Assembly (NCBI RefSeq): GCF_000381925.1
Contig: NZ_KB907307.1
Span: 1,240,001 to 1,304,000, forward strand
Origin: Nocardia sp. BMG111209
GTDB lineage: Bacteria; Actinomycetota; Actinomycetes; Mycobacteriales; Mycobacteriaceae
Length of the DNA stretch: 64,000 nt
Direction of reading: 5' to 3'
Shown here: one piece after another, positions 20,375 to 29,297 of the stretch
Position numbering within the stretch: the first letter of the stretch is position 1
How the letters are laid out: each line of letters opens with the position of its first letter
The notes under the pieces: model-generated
The model's database searches: none
What the model was told of the DNA's origin: nothing
The model's input: only the letters and a program-made list of their open reading frames with translations
Made by a program: the position numbers and the translations under genes

Positions 20375-21411
20375 CGGCGGGCTCCCGGGACGCGGCGGCG
20401 GAGGGCGGAATCGGTCAGCGACGGCGGCAGATAGCCCTCGTCGGCGGGGCTCACGGTGACCCCGGGGGCGACGATCTCGTCGATCCGGTCCAGCACGTCG
20501 GCTCCGAGCCGGACGTCGACCGCACCCAGCTGACCGTCGAGCTGGTCGAGCGTGCGCGGCCCGATGATCACCGTGCTCACCGCGGGATGGTGCAGGACGA
20601 ACGCCAGCGCCAGCTGGACCAGCGGCAGCCCCGCCTCGTCGGCGAGCTTGCCCAGCTCCTCGGCGAGCGCGCGCTTGCGCCGGTTCACCGGCAGGGCCGG
20701 ATCGTGGCGATGCGGCTGGCGGCCCAGCCTGGTGGAGGCCGGTGCGTCCGTGCCGCTGCGGTAGCGGCCCGACAACCAGCCACCGGCCAGCGGACTCCAG
20801 GTGAGCACGCCGAGCCCGTACTGCTGCGCGATCGGCAGGGTGGCGCGCTCGGCGCCGCGGGCGAGGATCGAATACGGCGGCTGCTCGGTGACCGGCCCGC
20901 GCAACTGCCGGTCCGCGGCCACCCACTGCGCCTCCACCAGCTGATGCGGTTCGAAGGTGGTGGTGCCGTAGTACCGGATCTTCCCGGCGGTCACGAGATC
21001 GTCCAGCGCCCACAGGGTTTCCTCGAGCGGGAGGTCCGGATCGGGCCGGTGCACCTGGTACAGATCGATGTGGTCGGTGCCCAGCCGGCGCAGGCTGTCC
21101 TCGACCGCGCGCAGGATCCAGCGCCGCGAATTGCCCTGGGAATTCGGGTCGGTGCCGATCTGCCCGTGGAATTTCGTGGCGAGGACCACCCGGTCGCGCC
21201 GCCCGGCGAGCGCCCGGCCGACGATCTCCTCGTTCTCTCCCTGCGAATAGACGTCGGCGGTGTCGACCACCGTGATGCCGGCGTCCAGGGCGCGGTGCAC
21301 GATCCGGATCGCCTCGTCGTGGTCGCGATTGGCCCAGGCGCCGAAGTTCATGGCGCCCAGCGTGAGTGGGCTGACCAGCACTCCGGTGCGGCCGAGATGA
21401 CGGGAATTCAT
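20371..21411 (-). CDS. Aldo/keto reductase, tandem paralog
   Basis: This 346-residue aldo/keto reductase is closely related to the gene at 19337. The catalytic blocks are VVDTADVYSQGENEE (Asp, Tyr), VVLATKFHGQ (Lys) and IDLYQVHRPDP (His). The C-terminal cofactor segment is VSTVIIGPRTLDQLDGQLGA. The start at 21411 (MNSRHLGRTG) is preferred; a GTG at 21426 is in frame. It is the first of four minus-strand catabolic genes and lies 40 bp downstream of the LysR gene in the same direction, so it may be read from the same transcript. Substrate unknown. Confidence 0.88.
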   Translation of the reverse strand: MNSRHLGRTGVLVSPLTLGAMNFGAWANRDHDEAIRIVHRALDAGITVVDTADVYSQGENEEIVGRALAGRRDRVVLATKFHGQIGTDPNSQGNSRRWILRAVEDSLRRLGTDHIDLYQVHRPDPDLPLEETLWALDDLVTAGKIRYYGTTTFEPHQLVEAQWVAADRQLRGPVTEQPPYSILARGAERATLPIAQQYGLGVLTWSPLAGGWLSGRYRSGTDAPASTRLGRQPHRHDPALPVNRRKRALAEELGKLADEAGLPLVQLALAFVLHHPAVSTVIIGPRTLDQLDGQLGAVDVRLGADVLDRIDEIVAPGVTVSPADEGYLPPSLTDSALRRRVPGARR

Positions 21412-21451
21412 ATGGTGCCGAATCACTTTCTGTTCGTGGGCCGAAAAGCGG

Positions 21452-22357
21452 TCAGGCCGCGGGATGCAGCGGCTGCGCGATCGAGCGCAACATCCGGATC
21501 GCGGCGGCCACCGCCGGACGCTCCAGCGAGGCCTGCCGGTAGGTCACCGCGACCTGCCGGATGCCGTTGTCGACGGTGCGGGCGATCAGGGGCCGGTGCC
21601 GGTCGGCGACCGACATGTCCGGCACGATGGCCGCGCCGAGTCCGTGCTCGACCATCTCGGCCATCCCCTCGAAGGTGCTGCTGCGATGTTCGATCCGGGG
21701 CGCGAAACCGGCCTCGCGGCAGGCGAACAGCACCGATGCCAGCGACGGCGCACCGTCGAGATCGGCGACCCAGTCGGCGTCGCGCAGCACGCGCAGCCCG
21801 TCCGCGCGGGCGCGATCGACCCAGTCCGGCGGGACCAGCAGGACCAGCGGATCGCTGAACAGGTACTCCGACTCCACACCCAGCGGCAGATCCCGGGAGC
21901 GGAACGAATACGCGTAGGTGATCGCGAGATCGACATCCTGCTGCCGCACCGCGGGAATCGAATCCACCGGTCGCAGCGTCACCAGGCGCACCCGCAGCCC
22001 CGGATGGTCGGCGCGCAGCCGCACCGTGACGGGCAGCGCCAGCCGGGCCTGCGCCGTCCGGAAGGTGGCGACGGTGAGCGCGCCGGTGACGGCCGCGGAG
22101 GTCGCGGCCACCGCCGATTCCGCCTCCTCGAGGGCGGCCACGATCCGGAACGTGTGGTCGACCAGGACGCGCCCGGCATGGGTGAGCCGCAGCACCCGGC
22201 CCTCCCGCCGGGTCAGCACGATGCCCACCTCGTCCTCGAGGATCCGCAACTGTTGCGACACCGCCGACGTGGTGATCCCGTGCAGTTCCGACACGGCCGT
22301 CATCGTCGTGTGTTCGGCCAGATCACGCAGGAGGATCAGCCGTCGAATGTCGTACAT
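21452..22357 (-). CDS. LysR family transcriptional regulator
   Basis: This 301-residue regulator has an N-terminal winged helix-turn-helix (residues 1-60: LRDLAEHTTMTAVSELHGITTSAVSQQLRILEDEVG) followed by a periplasmic-binding-like effector domain (LTVATFRTAQARLALPV, VDLAITYAYSF, GLGAAIVPDM). The start at 22357 (MYDIRRLIL) has GAGGA just upstream; a further upstream ATG adds 17 unlikely codons. It sits between the ABC importer operon and the AKR/DszC genes on the same strand and is the only regulator in the 17-32 kb island, so it probably controls it. The inducer is not identifiable. Confidence 0.92.
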   Translation of the reverse strand: MYDIRRLILLRDLAEHTTMTAVSELHGITTSAVSQQLRILEDEVGIVLTRREGRVLRLTHAGRVLVDHTFRIVAALEEAESAVAATSAAVTGALTVATFRTAQARLALPVTVRLRADHPGLRVRLVTLRPVDSIPAVRQQDVDLAITYAYSFRSRDLPLGVESEYLFSDPLVLLVPPDWVDRARADGLRVLRDADWVADLDGAPSLASVLFACREAGFAPRIEHRSSTFEGMAEMVEHGLGAAIVPDMSVADRHRPLIARTVDNGIRQVAVTYRQASLERPAVAAAIRMLRSIAQPLHPAA

Positions 22358-22454
22358 GGGTCCTCGTTTCGACTGCGCACGTCCGCCGTTCATCATCGAA
22401 GTCCGCAACCGTCGAGGAAATCCTTACGCTCGAGCGGATTCTGTACAGCCATGG

Positions 22455-24062
22455 TCAGCCGATCGCCACGGCCGCCCGGCCCGGCACCGCGGCCAGCAGC
22501 GTCCGGGTGTACTCCGCGGCGGGCGCATCGAAAACCGTTGCCACCGAGCCGTTCTCGACGACCCGGCCGGCGCGCATCACCGTCACGTCGTCGGCGATCA
22601 GCCGCACCACACCCAGATCGTGGGTGATGAACAGGTAGGTCAGCCCGTGCTCGGCCTGCAGGTCGACCAGCAGTTGCAGGATCTGCGCCTGGACCGACAC
22701 GTCCAGCGCCGAGACCGCCTCGTCGAGGACCAGCAACCGGGGCCCGGCTGCCAGCGCGCGGGCGATCGCCACCCGTTGCCGCTGGCCACCGGACAGTTCG
22801 GCCGGTCGCCGGCGCAGGTGGGTGCGATCCAGCGCGACCGCGTCGAGCAGTTCGGCCACCCTGCGCTGCCGTTCGGATCGATCCCGGATCAGGCCGAACG
22901 CCTGCAACGGCTCCCCGATGATGCCCGCGACGTCGAAGCGCGGATCCAGCGAGGTGTAGGGGTTCTGGTACACGTGCTGGATCTGCCGCCGCAGCGGGCG
23001 CGGGCGGCGTCCCGGGCCGTCGACCCGGTCACCGGCCAGCCACACCGCGCCGGCGTCGGGCCGCGCCAGCCCGGCGACCAGCCGGGCCACCGTCGATTTC
23101 CCCGCGCCCGACTCGCCGACGACGGCATGGGTGGTGCCCGTCCGGACTGCGAGCGACACCTCGTCGACCGCGCGGACTCCGGCAAAACTCTTGATCAACC
23201 CGGTGAGCCGCAGCAGCGGTGCGGGCTCGGATCCGGTCGCCGGTTGCGCAATTCCCGGCGAGGGCCGCAACCGGCCGGTGTGCGCGGCGGGCGCCGCGGC
23301 CACCAGCCGGGCGGTGTACGGGTGGCGCGGCGCGGTGAGCACCGCGGTGGCGCCGCCCTCCTCGACGATCCGCCCCCGCCGCATCACCAGCAGGCGATCG
23401 GAGCGTTCCGCCGCCACCCCCAGATCGTGCGTGACGAACAGCACCCCGAGCCCGAGACTCTCCCGTAAACCACTGAGCCGGTCCAGGATTCGCTTCTGCA
23501 CGGTGACGTCGAGCGCGGAGGTGGGCTCGTCGGCCACCAGCAGGACCGGATCGTTGGCCAGCGCGATCGCGATGAGCACGCGCTGTTTCATCCCGCCGGA
23601 CAGCTCGTGCGGATACTGCCGGTACACCCGGTCCGGATCGGGCAGTCCGGCCGCGGCCAGCTTCTCGATCGCCAGTTCGCGCGCGGCGTCGGGCCGCCGG
23701 TGCAACCGCAGCGCCTCGAGCACCTGCCGGCCGACCGGTTTCACCGGATTCAGCGACGTGCCGGGATCCTGCGGTACGAATCCGACCACCGGACCGCGCA
23801 CCCGGGCCAGCCGCCGGTCGCTCCAGCCGGACACATCCCGGCCGCCGAGTTCCAGTGCGGCGGAACGTACCCGCGCCGAGGCCGGGAGCAAGCGCAGCGC
23901 GGCGTGGACGGTGGTGCTCTTGCCGGAGCCGGATTCGCCCACGATGGAGACGAATTCGCCGGCCGCCACCTCGAGCGAGACCCCGGCCACGGCCGGGGCC
24001 GGCGAATCCCGGTAGTGCACGGTCAGATCGCGGATCCGCAGCAGCGGCGCGGTCGTCGTCAT
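22455..24062 (-). CDS. ABC transporter ATP-binding protein with two nucleotide-binding domains (DppD-DppF fusion)
   Basis: This 535-residue cytoplasmic ATPase energises a peptide/opine/nickel-type importer. The first NBD (about 5-265) has Walker A GESGSGKST, signature ELSGGMKQR and Walker B LLVADEPTSALD. The second (about 290-530) has GESGAGKST, ELSGGQRQR and LLVLDEAVSALD. Both have the H-loop (FVTHDLGV, FITHDLGV). The two halves correspond to separate DppD and DppF proteins in other bacteria. The start codon overlaps the upstream permease stop as ATGA. It is the last gene of a four-gene transporter operon, 97 bp before the lysR gene. Confidence 0.93.
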   Translation of the reverse strand: MTTTAPLLRIRDLTVHYRDSPAPAVAGVSLEVAAGEFVSIVGESGSGKSTTVHAALRLLPASARVRSAALELGGRDVSGWSDRRLARVRGPVVGFVPQDPGTSLNPVKPVGRQVLEALRLHRRPDAARELAIEKLAAAGLPDPDRVYRQYPHELSGGMKQRVLIAIALANDPVLLVADEPTSALDVTVQKRILDRLSGLRESLGLGVLFVTHDLGVAAERSDRLLVMRRGRIVEEGGATAVLTAPRHPYTARLVAAAPAAHTGRLRPSPGIAQPATGSEPAPLLRLTGLIKSFAGVRAVDEVSLAVRTGTTHAVVGESGAGKSTVARLVAGLARPDAGAVWLAGDRVDGPGRRPRPLRRQIQHVYQNPYTSLDPRFDVAGIIGEPLQAFGLIRDRSERQRRVAELLDAVALDRTHLRRRPAELSGGQRQRVAIARALAAGPRLLVLDEAVSALDVSVQAQILQLLVDLQAEHGLTYLFITHDLGVVRLIADDVTVMRAGRVVENGSVATVFDAPAAEYTRTLLAAVPGRAAVAIG

Positions 24063-25123
24063 CGCTTCTCTCCCAACGCGCGGCCGATGCGGTTGACGGA
24101 CAGCACCACCACGGCGATGAGCACACCCGGGCACAGCGCGATCCACGGATAGGTGGCGAGGAAGTCCCGGCCCTCGGCGACCGCGAGCCCCCATTCCGGT
24201 TGCGGCGGTGGCGCTCCGTAGCCGAGGAAGCCCAGCGCCGCGACCGCCAGCACCGCCGTGCCGCATTCCAGCGCGGCCAGCGACAGCACCGCGCGGAGGG
24301 AATTCGGCAGCACGTGCCGGAAGACGACGCGGCCGAAGCCGGCCCCGGAACCGTAAGCGGCGTCCACGAAGTCGCTGCCCGCGACCGTCAGCACCTGCGC
24401 GCGCATCACCCGCGCGAACGACGCCACCGCCGAGATACCCACCGCCACCGCGACATTGATCGTGCCGTAGCCGAGCGCGGTCACCACCGTCATCGCCAGC
24501 AGCAACCCGGGTATCGCCAGCAGCACATCGACACAGCGCATGATCGCCGCATCCGCCCGGCCGCCGACGATCCCGCTGAGCAGCCCGATCAGCGAGCCGA
24601 TCAGGAATCCGATCGCGACGGCGAGCAGGGTCGCACCCAGCGTCGTCGAGGTCCCGAAGATCGCCCGCGCCAGCAGATCCCGCCCGAGCCGGTCCGTGCC
24701 GAAGGGATGCGCGAGCGACGGCGGCAGGAATCCCGAATCCGGATCCCCGTCGTCCGGGCCGCGTCCGGTGAACCAGGACGGCGCCACCGCCCAGCCCAGC
24801 ACCAGCGCCACCAGCAGCCAGGCGAGCGCCAGTCCCGGCCGGGTCCGGGCCGCCCGCAGTACCCGGCGCAGCCCGACGGCCCACCCGGTCCCCGATGTCG
24901 GCCGCTCCGGATCGCCGGGCACCGAAGAATCCGCCGAATCCGTTGCGCTCGTGGTCAGTTCGTCGAGCATCAACAGCCCACCCGACTCCGCCTCGCCGGC
25001 ATCGGGCCCGGCGTGGTGATGCCGCGCCTGCGGCCCCGACCTGCTCATGCTGTGTTCCTCGGGCATGAGCAGGGGGCCTGCGTGGTGATGCTGCGCGGCC
25101 GCCTCCGGCCCCGACCTGCTCAT
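24059..25123 (-). CDS. ABC transporter permease, DppC type
   Basis: This 354-residue inner-membrane permease has the BPD_transp_1 domain (about 130-340). Hydrophobic helices include LALAWLLVALVLGWAVA and LGATLLAVAIGFLIGSLIGLL, and the cytoplasmic coupling (EAA) region is DFVDAAYGSGAGFGRVVFRH. The segment SLAHPFGTDRLGRDLLARAI is diagnostic of DppC/OppC-like subunits. The first 55 residues are unusual: a histidine-containing module is present twice in tandem before a low-complexity linker. The start at 25123 overlaps the upstream permease stop (ATGA); translation could alternatively begin at the second copy (25048). It pairs with the DppB-type permease encoded just upstream. Confidence 0.92.
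   Translation of the reverse strand: MSRSGPEAAAQHHHAGPLLMPEEHSMSRSGPQARHHHAGPDAGEAESGGLLMLDELTTSATDSADSSVPGDPERPTSGTGWAVGLRRVLRAARTRPGLALAWLLVALVLGWAVAPSWFTGRGPDDGDPDSGFLPPSLAHPFGTDRLGRDLLARAIFGTSTTLGATLLAVAIGFLIGSLIGLLSGIVGGRADAAIMRCVDVLLAIPGLLLAMTVVTALGYGTINVAVAVGISAVASFARVMRAQVLTVAGSDFVDAAYGSGAGFGRVVFRHVLPNSLRAVLSLAALECGTAVLAVAALGFLGYGAPPPQPEWGLAVAEGRDFLATYPWIALCPGVLIAVVVLSVNRIGRALGEKR
24959..25123 (-). repeat. Tandem duplication at the permease N-terminus
   Basis: Copy 1 (25123-25049) encodes MSRSGPEAAAQHHHAGP then LLMPEE; copy 2 (25048-24959) encodes MSRSGPQARHHHAGP, a 9-residue insert, then GLLMLDE. Both copies begin with an ATG in the same frame, so the start codon itself was duplicated. 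Confidence 0.75.
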
Positions 25124-26079
25124 GCCGGACTCCTCGTGTTCAGGCGGGTCCGCAGGCGCGGATCCAGCAGCGGATAGATCAGGTCGACAACGAGATTCAC
25201 GATCACGAAGACCAGTGCCGCCAGTACGACCGCGCCCTGTACGACCGCGACATCCTGGGTGCGCACCGCGGTCTGGGTCAACCGGCCCAAACCCGAACGG
25301 GAGAACACGGTTTCGACGATCACGGCGCCGGCGAGCAGATTGCCGAAGGTGACGCCGGCGATGGTGAGCGCCGGCAGGGCCGCGTTGCGCAGCACCTCCC
25401 GCACCAGCACCCACAGCCGGGTCGCGCCCTTGGCCAGGGATACCGTCACGTATCCGGCGTGCAGGCCGCTGTCGAGATTCTCCAGCAGCAGCCGGGCGAT
25501 CGGCGCGGCGACCGGGATCGCCAGGGTCACCGCGGGCAGCACCAGCGTCGCCGGCCCGTCGTTGCCGATCGGCGGGAACCAGCCCAGCCGGAACGAGAAC
25601 ACTTGCAGCACAGCCAATCCGACCAGGAACACCGGCACCGACACCCCGGCCGCGGGCAGGGTCGCGAAGAACTCCGCGAGCCACCGCCGCTGGGTGTAGG
25701 CGGCGACCAGCGCCACCACCGCCGCCAGCAGCACGGCCAGCACCAGCGCGGTCACCGCCAGCAACGCGGTCTGCGGCAGGGTGCCGACGATCATCGACCA
25801 GGCGTCCTGCCCGGTACGGGTGGACCGGCCGAAATCGCCGTGGATCGCCGCGCCGAGGCGGTGCGCGTACTGCCCGAACAGCGACCGATCCAGCCCGTAG
25901 TACACCCGGGCGTCGTGCTTGTCCCCGGCGGTGAGCAGATCACCCTGGCTCGGATCGAACAGCACGTCCACCGCGTCGTACGGCAGCACGTACAGCAGCG
26001 CGAAGGTGACGGTGTAGGCGCCCCACACCACGAACAGGGCCTGGGCGAACTTCGCCGCCACATAGCGCAGCACGGGCAT
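25120..26079 (-). CDS. ABC transporter permease, DppB type
   Basis: This 319-residue permease begins MPVLRYVAAKFAQALFVVWG, the usual first helix of DppB/OppB subunits, and continues with five more hydrophobic helices (TALLAVTALVLAVLLAAVVAL, FFATLPAAGVSVPVFLVGLAVL, ATLVLPAVTLAIPVAAPIARL and others). The coupling segment is SLAKGATRLWVLVREVLRNA, and IVETVFSRSGLGRL is the conserved C-terminal block. Its start overlaps the stop of the substrate-binding protein gene by one base (TAATG), so expression is coupled. It forms the translocation channel together with the permease encoded downstream. Confidence 0.93.
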   Translation of the reverse strand: MPVLRYVAAKFAQALFVVWGAYTVTFALLYVLPYDAVDVLFDPSQGDLLTAGDKHDARVYYGLDRSLFGQYAHRLGAAIHGDFGRSTRTGQDAWSMIVGTLPQTALLAVTALVLAVLLAAVVALVAAYTQRRWLAEFFATLPAAGVSVPVFLVGLAVLQVFSFRLGWFPPIGNDGPATLVLPAVTLAIPVAAPIARLLLENLDSGLHAGYVTVSLAKGATRLWVLVREVLRNAALPALTIAGVTFGNLLAGAVIVETVFSRSGLGRLTQTAVRTQDVAVVQGAVVLAALVFVIVNLVVDLIYPLLDPRLRTRLNTRSPA

Positions 26080-27737
26080 TACCTCGGATCGATCCAGGTG
26101 TCGTAGAACACATTTCGGGACTGCGCCTCGTATCCGACGTTGTGCACCTTGGGACTCACCGCGGTCACCTGGGCCGGGTTGTACACCGGCACGGTGAGCA
26201 CCTGCTCGTCGAGCAGGAACCGCTGCGCCTCCTCGGCGGCCTTCGCCCGCAGGCCGGGATCGAGGGTCCTGCTCAGCGCGCTGAGTTTCGCGATCGCCTC
26301 GTCGGCCACCGGGGTGCCCGGGGTCAGCTTGGCGATGTTGCCGTACTGCGGCGAGTACATCTGCTCCAGTACGGCGATGTCGGCGCGACTCTGGTTGGCC
26401 ACCTGGATGTTCCACCGCCCCTGCTGGGTGCTCGCGGCGGTGTAGTCCGGGATCGGCAGCACGTTCAGTTGCAGATCGATGCCGATCTTGCGCAGATCCT
26501 GCTGGATCAGCTGATAGGCCGGTTTGTTGTTGACCAGGTTGTCGATCCCGAGCAGATCCAGTTGCAGCCGGCGGCCGTCCTTGACCCGGATGCCGTCGGA
26601 ACCCTTGTGCCAGCCGTCGGCCTCCAGCAGCTGCTCGGCGCGGCCCTGATCCTCGCGCAGATCGGCGGAGAAGTCGACGTAGCCGGGCACCCGCTGCGAC
26701 ACCACCGAGGTCGACACCTTGTAGCTCGAGGTCAGCACCGTCTTCACCAGGGCGTCGCGGCTCCAGCCCAGTCGCACCGCCTGCCGCACCGCCGCGTCGT
26801 CGGTCGGGAAGCGGTCGGTCTTCAGGTCCAGCGAGATGTCGCGGCCCGGGATGAGTTGCGGCACAATGCGATAGCCCTGCGCGGACAGCGGCGCCTCGTC
26901 GGTGTTGTTCACGTCCAGGATGGCGTCGACGGTGCCCGCGCGCAGCGCCCCGGTGCGGACCCCGGCCTCCGGAATCACATCGATCTCCACGGTGTCGAGA
27001 TACGCCTCGCCGTTGTGCTTCAGGCTCGCCGGCGCCCAGTGGTAGCCGGGCCGCTTCTTCAGCACCGTCTTCTGCTGGTAGACGTGCTCGCCGAGGGTGA
27101 ACGGCCCGGTGCCGACCACGTTCTGCGCCAGGCTGCGCTGTTCCTTGGGCAGCAGCAGCGTGGAATGCCCGACGATGCCGGAAAAGTACAGCGAGAGTGC
27201 CTGCGGGAAACCGGCACTGGGCCGGTCGAAACTCACCCGCACGGTGAGCGGATCGAGCACGTCGGTGTTGCGATACCCGACCCAGTAGGCGGTCACCGGC
27301 ACCACACCCAGCGCCTTGTCGCCGCGGCCGAGCAGGTCGAAGTTCTCCTTCACCGAGTCGGCGGTGAATTTCGTTCCGTCGCTGAAGGTCACGTCGTCGC
27401 GCAGATGGAAGGTGAACTGGGTGAGCGTGTCGTTGTACTCCCACGATTTCGCCAGCCACGGTTCCAGCGCCCCGGTCTTCGGGTTCTGATAGATCAGCTT
27501 GTCGGTGACGTTGCTGGTGATCAGCGACTCCGGATAGGAACTGCCGGAATGGGGATCGAGATTCGCCGGGGCGTCGAGCACCCCGAATCGCAGCGTGCCG
27601 CCCGCGACCGGCGTCGCGGTGTCGTCACCGGTGGCGGCGACCTGGCGGGCGGGCGCCGCGCAACCGGCGAGCACGGCCGCGGCGAGCAGCGCCGCGGCCA
27701 GCGCCCCGAATCGATGATGAGATCGTCTCTTGTGCAT
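26079..27737 (-). CDS. ABC transporter substrate-binding lipoprotein (family 5 SBP)
   Basis: This 552-residue extracytoplasmic solute-binding protein of the DppA/OppA/NikA class starts with a lipoprotein signal peptide (GALAAALLAAAVLAGC, lipobox LAGC, acylated Cys26). The SBP_bac_5 fold is shown by GGTLRFGVLDAPANLDPH, the PWLAKSWEYNDTLTQFTFHL block and FSDGTKFTADSVKENFD. It captures the substrate for the importer formed by the next three genes. The class takes peptides, opines, nickel chelates and other small organics, so the ligand cannot be stated. ATG 27737 or GTG 27740 may be the start. Two inverted repeats lie just upstream and may be operators. Confidence 0.92.
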   Translation of the reverse strand: MHKRRSHHRFGALAAALLAAAVLAGCAAPARQVAATGDDTATPVAGGTLRFGVLDAPANLDPHSGSSYPESLITSNVTDKLIYQNPKTGALEPWLAKSWEYNDTLTQFTFHLRDDVTFSDGTKFTADSVKENFDLLGRGDKALGVVPVTAYWVGYRNTDVLDPLTVRVSFDRPSAGFPQALSLYFSGIVGHSTLLLPKEQRSLAQNVVGTGPFTLGEHVYQQKTVLKKRPGYHWAPASLKHNGEAYLDTVEIDVIPEAGVRTGALRAGTVDAILDVNNTDEAPLSAQGYRIVPQLIPGRDISLDLKTDRFPTDDAAVRQAVRLGWSRDALVKTVLTSSYKVSTSVVSQRVPGYVDFSADLREDQGRAEQLLEADGWHKGSDGIRVKDGRRLQLDLLGIDNLVNNKPAYQLIQQDLRKIGIDLQLNVLPIPDYTAASTQQGRWNIQVANQSRADIAVLEQMYSPQYGNIAKLTPGTPVADEAIAKLSALSRTLDPGLRAKAAEEAQRFLLDEQVLTVPVYNPAQVTAVSPKVHNVGYEAQSRNVFYDTWIDPR

Positions 27738-27745
27738 CACATTTC

Positions 27746-27763
27746 GTTTCAGATGAGTGAAAC
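27746..27763. promoter_or_regulatory. Inverted repeat upstream of the importer operon
   Basis: GTTTCA, spacer GATGAG, TGAAAC: perfect 6-bp arms, 9 bp upstream of the substrate-binding protein start. It may be an operator for the island's regulator. Confidence 0.45.
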
Positions 27764-27770
27764 ATTCTGC

Positions 27771-27793
27771 GGTGCAACGACTGTCGTTGCACC
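27771..27793. promoter_or_regulatory. Perfect 10-bp palindrome upstream of the importer operon
   Basis: GGTGCAACGA, CTG, TCGTTGCACC. This is either an operator or a hairpin ending the upstream LLM transcript. The absence of a T-run and the nearby second repeat make an operator somewhat more likely. Confidence 0.5.
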
Positions 27794-27918
27794 GACCGCC
27801 TGATTACGCCGGCACCAGATGTCTCGACCAGGCTAGGCCGACCCACCTGCCCGATCCGAGGGTTGCGATCGGCCAGATCGACTACACCCTCGGTGAAGGG
27901 AATCTGAACGGACGGTGG

Positions 27919-29286
27919 TCAACGTCCCACGCTCGCTACGGGATCCACCCGCGGCACCGGGATGCCCAGATTGTCCCGCAGGGTCGTGCCGGTGTACTCG
28001 GCCCGCAGCACGCCGCGGTCCTGCAACAGCGGCACCACCGTATCGACGAATTCGTCGAGCCCCCAGGGGACCAGATGCGAGCCGAGAATGAACCCGTCGG
28101 AGCCGTCCCCGTGCACGAATGCCACGATCCGGTCCGCCACCTGGGCGGGTGTGCCGACCACTGCGCCGCGCTCGTACTGATCGATCACCGCCTCGCGCAG
28201 CGAGAGTTTCTTCGCGGCCGCGACCTCGCGCAGCCGTTCGGCGGTGGCGAACCGATCCTGATGGACGAAGGCCCGCCCCTGGATGATCGGCGGCGCCTCC
28301 GGGTCGGGATCGATATCGGGCACCGGCCCCTCCGGATCGTATCCGGACAGATCACGATTCCAGATCTGTTCCAGCAGAACCAGAGCCGTCTGTCCGGTGA
28401 CCTGTTCGCGCTGCACGGTGCGGTACTTCTCGATCGCCTCCGCCTCGGTGTCGCCGAGTACGAAACTCGCCGAGGGCAGGATCTTGATGTCGTCGGCGGA
28501 CCGTCCGGCCGCCACCGCGCGGGACTTGATGTCGCGGTAGAAGTCCGCGGCCTGCGGCAGTTTCCCGTACGGGGAGAAGATGGCGTCGGCATTGGCCGCC
28601 GCGAACGCCCGGCCCTGCGGCGAGACCCCGGCCTGCAGGATCACCGGCCGGCCCTGCGGGCTGCGCGGTACGGTGAACCGGCCGGAGATGTCGAACTGAC
28701 TGCCGTGGAACGCGAATGCGCCGGCGTCCGGCCGGGCCAGATAGCGTCCGGTCGCCGGGTCGGCGGCGATGTCGTCCTCGCGCCACGAATCCCACAGCGC
28801 GCGTGTGGCTTTCAGCGTCTCCTCGGCGCGCGTGTACCGATCGGCCGGGTCGAGGAAGCCGCCGCGGCGGAAGTTCTGCCCGGTGAAGGCGTCGAAGGAG
28901 GTGACCACGTTCCAGGCGGCCCGCCCGCCGGAGAGGTGGTCCAGGCTGGCGAACTGCCGGGCCAGCTCGTAGGGCTCGTTGAAGGTCGTGTTGATGGTGC
29001 CCGCCAGCCCCAGATGTTCGGTGACCGCGGCGAGGGAGGCCAGCACGGTGAAGGTGTCGGGCCGGCCGATGATGTCCTGATCGAAGATCTTCCCGGCCCG
29101 CTCGCGCAGGGCGAGCCCCTCGGCCAGGAAGAAGAAGTCGAAACGCCCGCGCTCGGCGGTGCGCGCGGTGTGCTCGAAGGTGCCGAAGTCGATCTGGCTG
29201 CCCGCCTCGGGATGCCACCACGAGGTGTGATGGTTGACGCCACCGAGATAGGCGCCCAGGATGACCTGCTTACGGGGTGTGCTCAC
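27919..29286 (-). CDS. NtaA/SnaA/DszA family FMN-dependent monooxygenase
   Basis: This 455-residue LLM monooxygenase of the NtaA/DszA/DmoA group oxidises substrates such as nitrilotriacetate, dibenzothiophene sulfone or dimethyl sulfide with FMNH2 from a partner reductase. Visible blocks are GGVNHHTSWWHPEAGSQ, AERGRFDFFFLAEGLALR, the barrel motif GLAGTINTTFNEPYELAR, ASLDHLSGGRAAWNVVTSFD and RSPQGRPVILQAG. The length matches the roughly 450 residues usual for the group. It has a GTG start with GAGG upstream and lies 11 bp after the next LLM gene, in one operon. No flavin reductase gene is recognisable in the window, so FMNH2 would come from elsewhere. Confidence 0.9.
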   Translation of the reverse strand: MSTPRKQVILGAYLGGVNHHTSWWHPEAGSQIDFGTFEHTARTAERGRFDFFFLAEGLALRERAGKIFDQDIIGRPDTFTVLASLAAVTEHLGLAGTINTTFNEPYELARQFASLDHLSGGRAAWNVVTSFDAFTGQNFRRGGFLDPADRYTRAEETLKATRALWDSWREDDIAADPATGRYLARPDAGAFAFHGSQFDISGRFTVPRSPQGRPVILQAGVSPQGRAFAAANADAIFSPYGKLPQAADFYRDIKSRAVAAGRSADDIKILPSASFVLGDTEAEAIEKYRTVQREQVTGQTALVLLEQIWNRDLSGYDPEGPVPDIDPDPEAPPIIQGRAFVHQDRFATAERLREVAAAKKLSLREAVIDQYERGAVVGTPAQVADRIVAFVHGDGSDGFILGSHLVPWGLDEFVDTVVPLLQDRGVLRAEYTGTTLRDNLGIPVPRVDPVASVGR

Positions 29287-29297
29287 GGTGGCCTCGC

